The notes: generated from the sequence alone by a model not told the origin. 23,818 nucleotides of DNA from Euprymna scolopes (GCA_024364805.1 CM044499.1:77950834-77974651), one strand, 5' to 3'. Shown: positions 1 to 9,751, counted from the first letter of the stretch. Program-made: numbers and translations.

Positions 1-65
1 AAATAAATATATCTTTAATTTTAAAAATAAATATATCTTTTTATTTAAAAAAATAAATATATCTT
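1..65. repeat. AT-rich short tandem repeat, three units
   Basis: The 15-base core aaataaatatatctt occurs at 1-15, 25-39 and 51-65 with AT-rich spacers, so the period is 24-26 bases. It lies in the intron before the first visible exon. It may continue beyond the left edge of the window. Confidence 0.7.
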
Positions 66-564
66 AAATTTTTATTCTCTATGGAAGAAACAACAAAACT
101 TATCCTAAAAACTTGAATTTTTTTTTAACTGCTGTGGCTTAGAAGAACCTAGCATAGTACCCAGGCATATGATTACCCATCTCATAGATATGTACCAGAA
201 TAGAGATCTTATTAGATCATCCATTTAGGAGACGGAAAACTCTGATATAAAACCTGTTTACTGACTTGAAACCAATATCTTTCATATGTTACTCAAATGT
301 GTCACTGTCTATTCTAGTCAGATTATAAACATTGATGCAATGTTGATTCTTAATACACAAGATGAAATTACAAATGTTTATCAAACTAAATGTCTTTAAT
401 GTTCACTAATATTGGCTTTTGAATCATTAACCAAAATTAGTTTAAACAAATTTTCACGGAACTGGTATTAAGATAACAAAATAAAAACTGATAAAGAGTT
501 AGAATAACTATTATGTTTAGTGCCTTACTTTCATGAAATATATTCGTTTTTTTTTTTTCTTAAG
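66..564 (+). other. Afadin intron, 3' portion
   Basis: This is AT-rich sequence with stops in all frames and no recognisable element. It ends in a long T tract (about 547-559) followed by an acceptor AG just before the first exon. The matching donor is outside the window. I see no other gene or repeat in it. Confidence 0.6.
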
Positions 565-686
565 AGTCAAGAATGGCTGATCAAAAATATTCAGGAAGAT
601 CTTCAAAAGACACTGAACAGACTTCGAGAAATTGATGAGGACAGAGCATCAAAAGAATACAAAAAAGAAACGGAAAGAATGCAACG
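565..686 (+). CDS. AFDN: Afadin/canoe, coiled-coil exon (first in window)
   Basis: This internal exon encodes about 40 residues, opening SQEWLIKNIQEDLQKTLNRL and ending in KKETERMQR. It follows a T-rich tract and an acceptor AG at 563-564; an alternative AG lies at 565-566. It ends at a cg|gtaaga donor, leaving a phase-2 codon completed by the first base of the next exon. The product is rich in Glu, Lys, Arg and Gln with heptad-like spacing, so a coiled coil is expected. This matches the charged helical region between the PDZ/DIL part and the C-terminal tail of afadin (known family layout). Afadin is a cytoplasmic scaffold that links nectin-type adhesion to actin at adherens junctions. The identity rests on the C-terminal exon and on seamless joining of the four exons. 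Only the 3' end of the gene is in the window. The following intron (687-820) is just 134 bases. Confidence 0.8.
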
Positions 687-820
687 GTAAGAAAAATTCA
701 CATTTATTTTATTCATTATTTTTATTTATTTATTTTATTTTTTCAGGATACAACTTTAATATCTTTATCCCTCCAAAAAAAGATGCAATAAATATTCAAG
801 ACTGTTTTTTCTTCTTACAG

Positions 821-935
821 TCTACGACAGCGATTAGAAATTTTTGAAAAGGAAAGAGAAGAAGATCGAAAAAAACTTCAAAGACGTCAGCAGCAAAAAA
901 TGCTCGAACAAGAACAGCATCTTCAAAAACAAAGG
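821..935 (+). CDS. AFDN: Afadin/canoe, coiled-coil exon (second in window)
   Basis: The acceptor is ttcttcttacag|tct and the donor is agg|gtaggt. The first base completes the split Arg codon of the previous exon. The next 38 codons read LRQRLEIFEKEREEDRKK and onward to EQHLQKQR, finishing in phase 0. The composition is almost entirely Arg, Gln, Glu, Lys and Leu, so this is a continuation of the same uninterrupted helix. There are no stops in this frame, while the other frames are interrupted. Neighbouring exons join without a frame break, which supports a real, functional exon and not a relic. The exact role of this segment in the protein (dimerisation or actin-proximal spacer) is not shown by the sequence. 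Confidence 0.82.
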
Positions 936-2094
936 GTAGGTTCAGGATGAGTATGATTTGTTTTCAAGATCAAAGATTAGCTTTTAATTTAGAAACATTT
1001 AGGCCTTATTTAAGAACAAGCAGATCAATCTTGAGTGTGTGTGTTTATATGTATGTGTGTGTATATGTATATGGCTAAAAAGATTTGTGTATCATTATTT
1101 TCATAATTGTGTAAGATTCATCATTTTCTTAATATAAAAATAAGAGAAAGAAAAACTTATAAAAATATAACAGGATTTATTATTTAAGTAATGTACAAAA
1201 ATATGCACATGTATCAAAGTGCATAATATAATGAATGATGAAAATGTTTTACAGTTTTAGTCTCCAAGCATGTCAAGAAAACTTGAATAAAGAGGAGACT
1301 GAGTGCATGTTGTCTCAAAAGCATGTAGACAGAACTGGTTTGTTGTTGAGATATGAATAAACAATGTTGTCACCTTAACACATTGAAAAAGAATAAGTGA
1401 ACTTCTGAAATCAACCAATGACAATTGACCACATGATCTGGGACTTTATATAGTAGGAAACCCAGTCCCATCATGCCCATTTCAAATTTTGGCTGTACTG
1501 TAGAGATGACAGACTTCCCAAATTAAAAAAAACAACTTGTGTCTAACTCTGCTTTTGTTGCGAAACAAGTAAATTACTGTACTTGGCCTTTGGGACAAGA
1601 TCACAGTGTAGTATCTGTTCTTCAGATGCTGCACTTTAATTTCTTGTTCTGTCAGTGGAGAAATCCTTCACGACTGAGACAATTTTTATTTTTGTTTCTT
1701 TTCTCCACATTAAAAAACGACCCTGGTGTTTAACTCTGTCCCGTGGGGAGGCATTGTAAATAGGAATAAGTAAATTGGGATTGACCACATATTTCCAAGG
1801 CATTTCACTAACTGATATGGTGGTGTGGAGATGATTGATTGCATGCCATAGAACTGGTTTAGACAAAATAGAAATGATTGACAAATGATGTCAGTGCTTT
1901 GTTGGTTAAAGCGAAAGGGGCAAAAGATTGCATTGGATTTTTTTTTGTTTTTTATAAAAGCTGTCCAAATTTATGCAGTTTTAACCCTATTGATTGGAAC
2001 CTGACAGTTAAACAACAATAAACCAAATATCATACATCTACAATAAGTATGGGTTGAGAAAACTATGAAATTGTTTTTCATTTCCATTTTACAG
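936..2094 (+). other. Afadin intron of 1,159 bases
   Basis: It runs from gtaggt to ttccattttacag. It contains a degenerate TG/TA microsatellite around 1034-1070. A patch at about 1255-1960 is less AT-rich and looks like an old, unrecognised repeat. Within that patch two similar phrases begin near 1538 (tgtctaactctg) and 1727 (tgtttaactctg). I could not identify any protein domain in this patch on either strand. Confidence 0.6.
1034..1070. repeat. TG/TA microsatellite
   Basis: Alternating gtgtgtgt and tatgtatgtgtgtgta runs form a degenerate dinucleotide tract in the intron. Confidence 0.7.
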
Positions 2095-2208
2095 GATTTA
2101 AGAGAAAAGCAGCGTAGGGATTTTGAAGAACAACGCAAAATCCATTTATTAGAAGAAGAAAAAATGCGAGACCGAAAAATAGAAGAATTGAAAAGGAAGA
2201 AAGAATTA
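2095..2208 (+). CDS. AFDN: Afadin/canoe, coiled-coil exon (third in window)
   Basis: A 114-base exon of exactly 38 codons, phase 0 on both sides. It lies between ttccattttacag|gat and tta|gtaagt, an excellent donor. It encodes DLREKQRRDFEEQRK and onward to RKIEELKRKKEL. The charge density and heptad character match the flanking exons. Symmetrical phase means it could be skipped without a frameshift, so alternative splicing of coiled-coil length is possible (inference). The next intron is over 4 kb and is filled with transposon-derived sequence. Confidence 0.82.
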
Positions 2209-3740
2209 GTAAGTACCTGTTTTTGATATTTTAGGAGTCTTTTTTCTTTTTTATGCTTGAATATGGAAATTATATATAAACCAAAGTAGTGGTGACTCAG
2301 TGGTTATCAGTATAGACTGTGGTTTATTTAAGATCTGTCATATGCTATATTGTATCCTTGGAAAGGTGATGTTTTCATTTGTCCCCCATACAGCTATGGG
2401 TGAAATAACAATACAGATGACTTTCTATCGTTTGTAAGACAGCTATTCTAGAAAAAGGGAAACTTTGAAATAATTGCAGCTAGATTAGTGTGTCCCCAAA
2501 CAGTTATGACATAGCTGGTAAAGAGTGGGTTATGTTCTTCACAATGCATTTGTAGAAAGCCGTCTGATAATTGTGCACTGTCATATTCAATATTACCCCT
2601 TTAAATCAGTTGAATTTGATTTGAAAACGGTTTAAAATTCCTGCTGTCACTTATTAAAATGGAAATGCAATTCATTCATCCCAAAATGGGTTAAATTGAT
2701 TCCATGAACAGAACAAATTTAAGCTTAAAGAATGTGAGGGATTGAAATTCATAGATTTCTAATGACTATGAATCAAATTAAATGCAAATCTAAAATATAT
2801 TAATTTTCAAATATGGAGGTTGTATGTTACGATTCCTGAAAACCCTTTAAAATACTCCAAAGTAACTTATATTTATTGAATATTAATATCTATTACCTAT
2901 TGTTAAAATATTAAAAAAAAAAAAAGTTTGGTGTATCTGAATTTTCACAAAAGACTTCCATTCTCTTATTTCTATAAGACTAAATATGAACCCCTTATGC
3001 CTATTAACTGTGTTCCAAAATTCATAATGATCGGTTAATTAGTTCAGGAGTGAATCCTGTACATATAAACATAACTAACTTTATAAAGATAGTGATTGAA
3101 AGTAGACAACCGTCTATAAATTTTAGAATTAAATTACTTCCTCTTTCTACTATTGTGCCTATGATGTTTCAGAATCTTTTAGATGAGAATTAATAATTTG
3201 TATTATCTCATTTTGGATGTTATAATTTTTCAGCAGATGCAACCTCCAACCCTTTTGAAGTGCATCTTGTCAGACTCTAATATATTAATAAGAATATTTT
3301 CATATATTCATACTAGAATTGTCTACAAGCACTTGTAACAAATATAAATGCCAAGTGATAATCAGTTCTAAATGACAGTCTTTTGAAGGTTCAATCTTCA
3401 GTATGGGTGATACTAAGAGTACAATTATGATACTAAAATGAATTCAATTATAAATTACTTAAGACTTTTATCCAATCATGGCTGACAGAACAAGAACAAG
3501 CTACTCTCAATGGATTAAATAAATTAAATTTTGTTAGAAATTCTGTACAGATTCCTAAGTTCAACAAGATGCACGTGAAGGTTACATCAGCTAAAATGTT
3601 ATGAAAATAATATCTTAAAAATGAGAACAATAGTCTGAGGAATTGAAATAATATAAATTAATGTGTCTATGCCGTCAAAAATGATGTCATGGTTTTTTTC
3701 TTTGCTCCCATCTTATCTCCAACTTATATTTTAAGTTTCT

Positions 3741-3781
3741 ATGCAGAGTTGGAGATTAAGTGTCATGCAGAGTTGGAGATT
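3741..3781. repeat. Short tandem duplication
   Basis: The 17-mer atgcagagttggagatt occurs at 3741-3757 and again at 3765-3781 (offset 24), with no mismatch. This is a local duplication with no clear function. Confidence 0.7.
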
Positions 3782-4025
3782 TTAGTACAATCACCTTCAA
3801 AGCCACTCTTCACTCCCACCAAATAAAAATGAAAAGTTTTTCTTCTGAAATTATGTGCAAAAATCCTTTGCTTATTGCATGCCTTTCATAAGATTGAATT
3901 TGAAAATGTAAAGAAATCATTTTCCATTATCTTTTAAGATTTTGCATTTTGTAATATTTCTTCATTTAGAATAATTCATTACATCTTAAATAAAAGTTTA
4001 GAAAGAAGAACAGATACTCCAAAGG

Positions 4026-4045
4026 CACACACACACACACACACA
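4026..4045. repeat. (CA)10 microsatellite
   Basis: Ten perfect CA units followed by a short TA run. It sits directly at the 5' side of the LINE tail relic at 4054. Confidence 0.9.
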
Positions 4046-4053
4046 TATATATT

Positions 4054-4430
4054 GACCACCCCCAACTCCAATACAAAGATATTGTGAGGGAAGACATGAA
4101 GGTGATTGACGTCAACATTGGGTCATGCGAAGGCATTACAGATGACTGCTCAAGATGAGAAGAAACCTTAGAAAGCAGGGGAAGAAAAGTTGATAAACAT
4201 TGCTGCAGAGAAGCGTGCAGGCAGAAAGAAATAAATCATTGTCTACAGCCCAAGGAGCACATGCACACATATTTGTGACCTTTGCGACAGTCTGCCATTC
4301 CTACAGTGGTCTCTTCAGCCACAAGCTGTTCTGCTCCAGTGAAGTAGACGCCCAGGACAACTAGGTTAAGGATGCTTCATCCACGGTCGATCCCAACTCA
4401 TAGAAACCTATACTAATAATTATATATGCA
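4054..4430 (+). mobile_element. LINE ORF2 C-terminal relic (decayed)
   Basis: On the plus strand, pieces read like the C-terminal end of an invertebrate LINE polyprotein. The stretch YKDIVREDMKVIDVN is followed by SCEGITDDCSR, resembling the common form 'kr DMKaldid..sWE..a.DRs.WR'. Further on, CHSYSGLFSHKLFCSS (near 4290-4342) resembles the Cys/His finger CxxxCxSRIGLxSHxRxC found at the end of such proteins, with the first cysteine pair not evident. The segment is visibly richer in G and C than the intron. It is broken by stops and frame changes. The 3' end runs into a TA/CA tract, which fits a LINE with a microsatellite-like tail. Family assignment (RTE or related clade) is from memory of motifs only. 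Confidence 0.55.
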
Positions 4431-4432
4431 TA

Positions 4433-4452
4433 CACACACACACACACACACA
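4433..4452. repeat. (CA)10 microsatellite
   Basis: Ten CA units at the 3' end of the LINE relic. Together with 4026-4045 it brackets that relic. Confidence 0.9.
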
Positions 4453-4722
4453 GAACTGATATGTAATAGTGATTAAGATGGATATTTAATAAGTGCAATC
4501 TTTAATAAAACAATAATTATGACAAAACTTGTTTCTCTCTGTATTTGTTTCACTTTTTTATATTTTATTTTTATTTTTCCCTCTAAAATTATCTTAATCC
4601 TAATAGTGATTTTTATCTAAACCATAACATTTCCATGGGCTTCTTTAAGTTTCTAATGCTAAAACATTAATTTTATTTACTTTCTCAAAAGATTAGCTTA
4701 TCATATTTGCTTTAACGTTTGT

Positions 4723-5064
4723 TTAACATGCTGGCATGTGTTGGACAGCTTTTAATAATTCAGTTCCAAACAAATTTATCTCTAATCGGGTTTTACTTGC
4801 TGCTTTTTCTGTCAAATCCATTCTTATTATTTCTTTGCGTGTTTTCTCTGCCATTTCTCTATCAACTGACCCTGTTATCTCAACTGTTCTACATCTATTG
4901 ATCAGTTCTTTCATTGTGACCAAACTAAGTTTGTTTTTTTGTACACATCTCTCTATACTGTCCAGATTTAATCTTCCTCCAAGTTCATCTATTTTGTCTA
5001 TTTTGAATTTTTGTATCATTCTCCTACCACTTTTCTCCCTGCGACGTATGTTTTTAATCCTCAC
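4723..5064 (-). other. Unidentified coding-like segment in the afadin intron
   Basis: On the minus strand about 113 codons are open and read as a charged, normal-complexity protein fragment. It starts RIKNIRRREKSGRR, passes through IDELGGRLNLDSIERC and KTRKEIIRMDLTEKAASK, and ends LLKAVQHMPAC before a stop. The frame has no upstream ATG; it is preceded by stops at about 5066-5076, and the first in-frame start-like codon is GTG. The plus strand is also open over almost the same bases (4736-5077), but that translation is hydrophobic and looks like the shadow. I do not recognise the family. It could be a fragment of a transposon-encoded protein or a retroposed host sequence. A single-exon host gene seems unlikely because no start or upstream exon is evident. 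Confidence 0.3.
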
Positions 5065-5605
5065 AGGTCAGGATTAAATCATCATACGGCGCACATATGC
5101 CTGATCAACCCTTCACTTGGTAGACTTCAGTAACTCCATCCACTTCAAAATCTTTTAGTAAAAAAGAAAAAAATAATAATTCTTGTCTATTTATACAAAT
5201 GTAAAAAAACTAAATTTATTATCTCAATATGTTTATATTCATTTAATATTTGCAGAAGGCACCTAATTTTTATGTGTTCATATTTAAATAAAATAAGTTC
5301 ATAAGTAAAATTATATATCTATATATATAGAAAACTCAAATGACCTTGTAATGGGTGTTATAACCCAACATCCGGTTTACGACTTCCGGTTGTGCATGCG
5401 TACATAAACATAAACCCATAACAGCGTGAACAAATAAACACAAATCGCTGGACCGGTTTTGTTCAAACAAACGGATGTCCTTAGAAAAGCGAATATCTTA
5501 AATTTATTGAATAAAAAAACTTCAAGATATGGGAAGCAAACTCAAAACGTGATTACAAATATGTATAATCATCGACCTGTTTCATATATACGATATATAT
5601 CATAC

Positions 5606-5667
5606 TAAATAATCAACACGACAATAAAACGTATTGTTTTACTGTGTACGTTTTCAGCATCCCAATT
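5606..5667. repeat. Helitron internal direct repeat, copy 1
   Basis: This 62-base unit contains gacaataaaacgtatt and tactgtgtacgttttcagca. It matches 5958-6019 with 4 mismatches. Copy spacing is 352 bases. It is followed by unrelated sequence after cccaatt. Confidence 0.8.
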
Positions 5668-5957
5668 TTTTCCCGCATTTACATTATCCGAATAAACAAT
5701 TGTTAATACTTTCTGCTTTTTTTTTTTACATTGTTCATTTCCGTATTGCATGTAAGTTATTTTAACACAATTTTCTTACAAATAAATCTACTTTAACCCG
5801 TTGACAACCATAAGAGCATTTTACAACGGCGATTTACCCACCGCCTTCCTCTTTTTTTAATTTATTCTCTATTTTTTAATACACATTTCTTAAAAACATT
5901 CATACATTTTCTTCTACACGACCAACATAAATAAATAATCCAGAAAATGTTGTTTTT

Positions 5958-6019
5958 TAAATAATCAATGTGACAATAAAACGTATTCTTTTACTGTGTA
6001 CGTTTTCAGCATCCCAATT
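5958..6019. repeat. Helitron internal direct repeat, copy 2
   Basis: Second copy of the 62-base unit at 5606-5667, same orientation, 58 of 62 positions identical. The differences cluster in one short segment (acacg versus atgtg) plus one later base. Confidence 0.8.
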
Positions 6020-6450
6020 GTTTGGGTTTTTTTTTTTCACGTTTAAATTAAGAGATTTATAAAAATTTGAATTTAACTTTAAGTATTATGGTATCTGTTC
6101 AGTGCACATTTACCTCTAAGTATGGCAAACCAGTTATAATTCAATGGCTGTAAGTTTTTTTTTTTTTTTTCAAAAATAAACAATTATAAACAGAACGACT
6201 CATAGAAATCTATCTATACTCTTTTTTCGTTTTAATATACTTTCATAGAAATGTTTGTTATGGCACAAAAAAATATTTTCTTTACCTCACAAGTGTCATG
6301 CTCATACATTAATTCCATGGCTAATATAATATACTGACCCAACGGGTCACGGGTAGTCTAGTATATATTAAGATTAAATAAATATGAGTTTAAAACATTT
6401 GTTTAATTCATCTTGAAATTTCCACAATTAATGTTTTTTTTTTTCCTTAG

Positions 6451-7359
6451 GAAAGGGAACAAGTCCAAGCTGCCCGAGAAGCTGAAGAAGAACTTCAACG
6501 GCGAAACGAAGAGAAAAGAAAGCTCGACCAGCAAATGCGACAACAAGGAAACGTGCGTTATAATGACGGGCCCACTTCTGATTACAGTTCCATTAATCTT
6601 TACCCAGCACAGCATACAGGAATGACTAATTCTACATATCTTGATCATGGGCCAAGTGTAACATTTCCTCCTCCTCCACCTCCAGAAAAGACCTTCCAAT
6701 CAGTCCCTCAACCCCCTGAGAGGGGCTCTTCATATGAGACTCTAAATCAGTACCAAATACGAGCGGGAATGAAACCTCCGCAAGAGCAAGCAAGCTTCAG
6801 TGATAATCCACAATATAATAATGTTGGCCGCAATACCAGCGCATCAGCTCTGCGTAGCAATCTTGATGTTACTGCTCCAAAAAAATCTGTTTCCTTCAAA
6901 CCCCAACTAGAAACTCGCATTAATCCATCTTTCTCATCTTACCCTTCATCATCTAGTTCTCATACCTCGGATCAATTTAATCCCACAGAGTCACACTATC
7001 AAGAACATGATGACTTGGCAGTCTCTCCAACGATACCAAACAGCGATGTATTTGATATGAGCCAACCGCAGACAACAATCTCTCCACCACCAGTGACCCA
7101 TCCGAAACCAACTGAGGTACATTATCGAACTGCTGAAGTTCCTGGGGTCATTGGTTCCCAAGAGATTTATCGTGATCCACGGACTAGAATTCAAGCTAAG
7201 AAAGCGGCCAATTCGGCTAAGATGCCAGGCCCCGAGCGTATGTCTTTTCGAGATAAAATGAAATATTTTGCCCAAGAGGCTGGAGAAAACACTCCTAAAG
7301 AAAAACCTAAAGCTTCCAGATTACAAAGAAATATAGAATCGACAATGAATGGACAATAA
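6451..7359 (+). CDS. AFDN: Afadin/canoe, terminal coding exon
   Basis: The acceptor is ttttttttccttag|gaa. The 909-base exon encodes 302 residues and ends in TAA. Residues 1-35 (EREQVQAAREAEEELQRR and onward) finish the coiled coil. A low-complexity Ser/Pro/Gln tail follows, with six prolines in a row at residues 73-78 (FPPPPPPEK), a plausible SH3, EVH1 or profilin site. KKSVSF near residues 147-152 is a basic phospho-site-like motif. The conserved C-terminal block has PGVIGSQEIYRDPRTR (about 231-246), PERMSFRDKMKYFAQEAGE (about 260-279) and SRLQRNIE (about 289-296). From memory this order is the signature of canoe/afadin C termini. The exon is in phase 0 with the preceding one, so exons 565-7359 form one open protein. 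A lone reading from ATG 6535 would miss 28 residues and should not be used as the start. Confidence 0.82.
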   Translation, partial: EREQVQAAREAEEELQRRNEEKRKLDQQMRQQGNVRYNDGPTSDYSSINLYPAQHTGMTNSTYLDHGPSVTFPPPPPPEKTFQSVPQPPERGSSYETLNQYQIRAGMKPPQEQASFSDNPQYNNVGRNTSASALRSNLDVTAPKKSVSFKPQLETRINPSFSSYPSSSSSHTSDQFNPTESHYQEHDDLAVSPTIPNSDVFDMSQPQTTISPPPVTHPKPTEVHYRTAEVPGVIGSQEIYRDPRTRIQAKKAANSAKMPGPERMSFRDKMKYFAQEAGENTPKEKPKASRLQRNIESTMNGQ

Positions 7360-8448
7360 ACATAGATAGCTTTTGTACAGTGCGTTGTATGCGGAGGTGT
7401 GTGCGTATGTGCGAGTAGCAAAATGAAAATGTCTGGAAAAAGTAGAATTGTTCTCATCTTTTGCTTATTATCAACCACAAATAATCTTTGATGTTTCAGA
7501 GTTTCAGGAGATTTTGTTTTCAATTTATGCGGAAAAATTCTTACTAATTTGATTTTGGCATTCAGAAAGATTTTAATCAGTTTCTAAAAGATCCTTATTT
7601 TTATGTAGTGTTGAAAATAGATTTTTGAATTGAGTATCAAAAAGTGTTTGATCAAAAAAAAAATAAATAAATAAGCAAGAAAAAGTATATCGATAAATTT
7701 TTAAATTCTTTAATTCTATGATAATTTTATTGTTTGGTATAATTTGTATTTTCTTTAATTTCTCATCCATAAATTCTTTCATATCTATGCTGATTCCTTT
7801 TGGTCTATGATGGAGTGGATCCTAAAAACAAAAATTCCATTTTAATTTTTTTTTTTTTTAATATTAGGTCTTCATTTTATCATGAAAAAATTTATTTTCA
7901 ATTCATTAAATTCAACAAAAAAAAACTCTTCATAAATCAATTTAGTTTATTTTGCTTGACTGCTTAAGACAAAAATCATCTGCAAATTCTTCCAGTGAAA
8001 CCATTTTCTGTCCTTCCAAAAAATGTGATGTTTTGTTATTACAAACATCAGCTCATTCTCTTCTGATCTGCTTCCCCTGGATTTTTTCTATGAATAAGGA
8101 AATCTTCATTTAAACCAATTGACATGCTTCATTGAAGAAACATCAATTAGGCTAAGTCAGGAATTTTACGAAAACAGTTCGATATTTGATTGTGAGGAAA
8201 GATTTTTTTTTTTTTTCTACAAACTAAAATTTACATTATTTAACAAAATGTTCCTCTTATCAGAAGAGTACATAACTAGCTAATTTTGTGTTCACATACA
8301 ATTTCAGATTCTCTCCTTAATCATGCACGTTTCTATTTGTGATAATATAGTAGTTCTAACCTGCTCTTCTACATATGACTTATTTTGTCTTACTAAATGT
8401 CTATAATAGTAATTGGCTCTCTTTCTCTCTCTCTCACACTCAACTTTA
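7360..8448 (+). other. Afadin 3' UTR and downstream sequence
   Basis: AT-rich sequence follows the afadin stop codon. The first good cleavage signals are overlapping AATAAA hexamers at 7662-7671. No clear GT-rich downstream element was pinned, so the true 3' end could be farther on. A CT microsatellite lies at about 8417-8434. No second open frame of interest is seen. Confidence 0.5.
7662..7671 (+). terminator. Candidate poly(A) signal for afadin
   Basis: Two overlapping AATAAA hexamers (7662-7667 and 7666-7671) lie about 300 bases after the stop codon. AATAAA occurs often by chance in sequence this AT-rich, so this is only the first plausible site. Confidence 0.35.
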
Positions 8449-8492
8449 CTTAACTATTATTTTAATATTACAGTATTAAAATAATAGTTAAG
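8449..8492. repeat. Perfect 19-bp palindromic hairpin
   Basis: The arms CTTAACTATTATTTTAATA (8449-8467) and TATTAAAATAATAGTTAAG (8474-8492) are exact reverse complements around a 6-base loop (ttacag). It follows a CT-rich tract and sits 8 bases before the larger fold-back at 8501. Confidence 0.85.
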
Positions 8493-8500
8493 AATAGCTA

Positions 8501-8649
8501 TTATGTAAATAAATATCTGCTAATGGTACTTCATTTTTTTTCTTATTGTGATAATGCTAAATTATCCTCATCACCATTTATGCAATTTAGAATTTCTATG
8601 TCAATAAGAAAACCTGAGTTGATGTCATTAGAAATATTTATTTACATAA
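8501..8649. repeat. Fold-back element of 149 bp (MITE-like or hairpin precursor)
   Basis: The ends TTATGTAAATAAATAT (8501-8516) and ATATTTATTTACATAA (8634-8649) are perfect 16-bp inverted repeats. The pairing continues inwards with small offsets: TAATG near 8520 with CATTA near 8626, TTTTCTTATTG with CAATAAGAAAA, and CTAAATT with AATTTAG. The whole unit therefore folds into one long imperfect hairpin. No coding potential or clear target duplication is seen. Confidence 0.7.
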
Positions 8650-9751
8650 ACTGGTAAATGAGTAGCTAATAAATAAATGTCTACAATATTCTATTCCATT
8701 TTTAAGCCAATGAAAATGGTTTACTCTAAAGTTCACTAAAATGTTCTAATTCAGCCATTTGCAAAATAACTTTATTTCCAAAATGTTAAAAATTTACTCT
8801 CTTAAATTTGATCTCATCCATTTCATTATAAATCACTCGATGTAGTAAATAATGAAATAAGCTAATAATTCTGAATTGAAGTCAGAAACTGTTTTTGGTA
8901 AACTGAATCCTATTAGACAAATTTACATTGGAAAACACTTACAAAATCAAGTTTCCTAAACCTATCAAAAATTTGTTATTTAGGGAAAATGGTAGAATTA
9001 TTCTGTTTCAAACATTTTTCTAGTTCAGTGTTTTATTTTTTTCCCAACATGGTGCATTTTTGTTTTATCTCATTTTATAAAAAATATAATTTAATTATTA
9101 ACTGTATTCATAAGAAAAAATACTAACACTAAAAACGGTTTTCCAAGTTGAAACACACATTGATGCTAATTGTTAGATTTTTCTGTATTGTAAGTTACGT
9201 TTCTTCCAACTGTAAATATATATTTATATCCACACACTTATAAAATATTATTTGCTTAAGTATTTAATTCAACATCGTTGAATACATGAGTAGAGCTTAG
9301 TCGTATAAAATATACTTATAGCAAGTGAGCTACACAGAAACATTTCATTCCCTAAGAAAATTAACTTGAAGATTTTCTTCAGGCAATGAAGCATAGATGT
9401 TTGTTTAGTTCACTAATAGGTATTATGTATGTTTTTATACTACTAATATATGTTGTCTATATCTATTTGGAAAATGTTTTATTCAATAATTATTAGATGC
9501 AATAAAAAAAATTTTTTTAATTTTATTTTAAAATATTTTTGTTAGAAAATCTTTGATTTGTTTATTATAGAAGTAAAGCAAGATAATGTGATTATCTAAA
9601 AGCAATAAAAAGGCCAAAACCCTTGAGAATTGAACATCACCTTTTTGAATGCTAGAAAGCATATAAAAACTTAATAAATGTATAAATCTGATTGCATGAT
9701 TTCGTTTTAATGCTTCTGAGATGATGTGACTGATTTTCTTAATTCTTGCAG
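8650..9751. other. Gene-free AT-rich stretch
   Basis: About 1.1 kb of AT-rich sequence with no open frame of protein-like composition on either strand. Scattered AATAAA words are not informative here. It ends in a pyrimidine-rich tract and cttgcag at 9745-9751, described with the next feature. Confidence 0.5.

Larger units (their letters stand above)
5318..6361 (+). mobile_element. Non-autonomous Helitron, both ends visible
   Basis: The 5' end is TCTATATATATAGAAAA directly after an A (5317). The 3' end is CTAG at 6358-6361, directly before a T (6362). This is the A|T insertion, TC start and CTRR end known for Helitrons. A 6-bp hairpin (TGACCC, loop AAC, GGGTCA; 6335-6349) lies 8 bases before CTAG, as expected for the 3' terminator. 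The element is 1,044 bp with no Rep/helicase open frame, so it would depend on a helper. It has a distinct base composition with several CG-containing words and carries a 62-bp internal direct repeat. It lies in the sense orientation within the last afadin intron and stops 89 bases short of the final exon. Confidence 0.8.
2209..6450 (+). other. Last afadin intron (4,242 bases), transposon-loaded
   Basis: It runs from gtaagt to ttttttttccttag. From left to right it holds about 1.8 kb of AT-rich sequence without a recognised element. One small hairpin there is attcatag/ctatgaat near 2749-2775. Then come a 24-base tandem duplication (3741-3781), a LINE tail relic between two CA tracts (4026-4452), a coding-like segment on the minus strand (4723-5064) and a complete-looking non-autonomous Helitron (5318-6361). 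The Helitron ends 89 bases before the last exon. Confidence 0.75.

Noticed and set aside
632-847. Open frame reading across the first two exons
   Set aside because: It is in a different frame from the coiled-coil exons and runs through the 134-base intron. The spliced frame is clearly the protein-like one.
4736-5077. Plus-strand 113-codon hydrophobic open frame
   Set aside because: Composition follows from T-rich antisense codons, and the minus-strand reading is more protein-like.
6535-7359. Afadin terminal exon starting at an internal ATG
   Set aside because: The frame is open upstream to a strong splice acceptor at 6450 and joins in phase to the previous exon, so the Met is internal.
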